Shown in pieces: positions 63,525 to 64,000 of a DNA stretch of 64,000 bases (the first letter of the stretch is position 1; each line of letters opens with the position of its first letter). The DNA is taken from positions 186,001 through 250,000 of the forward strand of contig JAGASE010000001.1 in the NCBI GenBank assembly GCA_017621875.1, given 5' to 3'. The notes below the pieces were generated by a model. The model was not told the DNA's origin and did not search any database. It saw only the letters and a program-made list of their open reading frames with translations. The position numbers and the translations under genes were made by a program. Source of the DNA: Clostridia bacterium (GTDB lineage: Bacteria; Bacillota; Clostridia; UBA1381).

Positions 63525-64000
63525 ATGCTTATAGACCTATCCGACATTATTAAGGATTATGGCGGTAAGTTAGAGCTTTGCGAAAGCTTTGAGATGCAGA
63601 ATACGACCTTTTTGGGCGAGGATTTTGCCTTTGAAGGTCCGTGTCTGTTTGAAGGAACGATACAGAATAACACAAAATCTCTGGAGCTTGAAGCGAATGT
63701 TACAGGCAAGCTTTCGGTGCGTTGTGCACGCTGTGCCAAGCCGATGATTGTCAGCATATGCTTCCCGGTTTCGGAAATTCTTGTCCGCGAGGACGCTGAA
63801 TTTACCGAGGACGAAGATGTTGTTGTATATTCGGGTAGTTCGATTGATCTTTCAGAAGTAATAACTAACAGCTTTTTAATGAATGTATCAGGGAAATATC
63901 TGTGCAGTGAGGACTGCAAGGGACTTTGTCCGCATTGCGGTGTAAATCTCAACGAAACGTCCTGCAGCTGCGAAAAGGATATTATTGATCCCCGGTGGGA
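63525..64000 (+). CDS. DUF177 (YceD-type) protein, 3' end beyond window
   Basis: 158 codons are visible without a stop. The start is MLIDLSDIIKDYGG at the ATG 63525, only 2 bp after the rplL stop, so translation is probably coupled. Cysteines in the pattern CARC near residue 70 and CSEDCKGLCPHCG near 130 match the YceD family, whose members act in 23S rRNA processing or ribosome assembly and usually precede rpmF. Here it directly follows rplL, and rpmF may lie just past the window edge. Confidence 0.85.
   Translation, partial: MLIDLSDIIKDYGGKLELCESFEMQNTTFLGEDFAFEGPCLFEGTIQNNTKSLELEANVTGKLSVRCARCAKPMIVSICFPVSEILVREDAEFTEDEDVVVYSGSSIDLSEVITNSFLMNVSGKYLCSEDCKGLCPHCGVNLNETSCSCEKDIIDPRW

Overview
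The window looks like a piece of chromosome from a low-GC, Gram-positive, probably spore-forming anaerobe of the class Clostridia. The reasons are AGGAGG-type ribosome sites and TTGACA/TATAAT promoters, a SpoIID-type protein, AddAB instead of RecBCD, a PerR plus reverse-rubrerythrin pair, S-layer homology (SLH) proteins and 'stalk' (copper-amine-oxidase N-like) surface proteins. I cannot name a genus. No tRNA, rRNA, CRISPR array or prophage was seen.

Layout. 1-6.6 kb: a truncated PHP-domain gene divergent from a large secreted metallophosphoesterase, then a convergent DUF5107/TPR gene. 6.8-11.8 kb: one very large DUF4062-STAND NTPase-TPR protein, the best candidate for a defence or signalling NTPase. 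12.1-15.1 kb: argH and argG, separated by a structured, MITE-like inverted repeat. 15.2-22.4 kb: the ruvC-ruvA-ruvB / amidase / queA-tgt / SpoIID-like housekeeping block. 22.4-28.2 kb: an MBL-fold hydrolase, a PepSY/stalk protein, the perR-rubrerythrin operon with an exact Fur-family operator, rhaA, and a small accessory patch (RAYT transposase, XRE repressor, stalk/NPCBM protein) carrying REP-like hairpins and two matched operators.

28.4-50.3 kb is the main accessory locus. A membrane-anchored AraC-type sensor-regulator diverges from a sugar-binding lipoprotein and two CUT1 permeases (no ATPase gene), followed by SLH proteins, two clan GH-A-like glycoside hydrolases and three secreted proteins built from a repeated module of about 230 residues. 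I read this as a cell-surface polysaccharide capture, degradation and uptake system. Its last two reading frames meet at a T-TTT-TTC heptamer next to a stop codon, with the second frame open in -1. One protein domain appears to run across this junction, so they probably encode a single protein of about 1,370 residues through frameshifting or slippage, or else the sequence carries an indel.

50.5-59.6 kb (minus strand): murA, addB, addA and a His/Ser-rich membrane protein. 59.8-64 kb (plus strand): the conserved rpmG-secE-nusG-rplK-rplA-rplJ-rplL block with consensus promoters, two putative L1-binding leaders and an L10 leader with a terminator, ending in a truncated DUF177 gene.

All functional calls come from reading motifs and gene order. 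No database search was possible.
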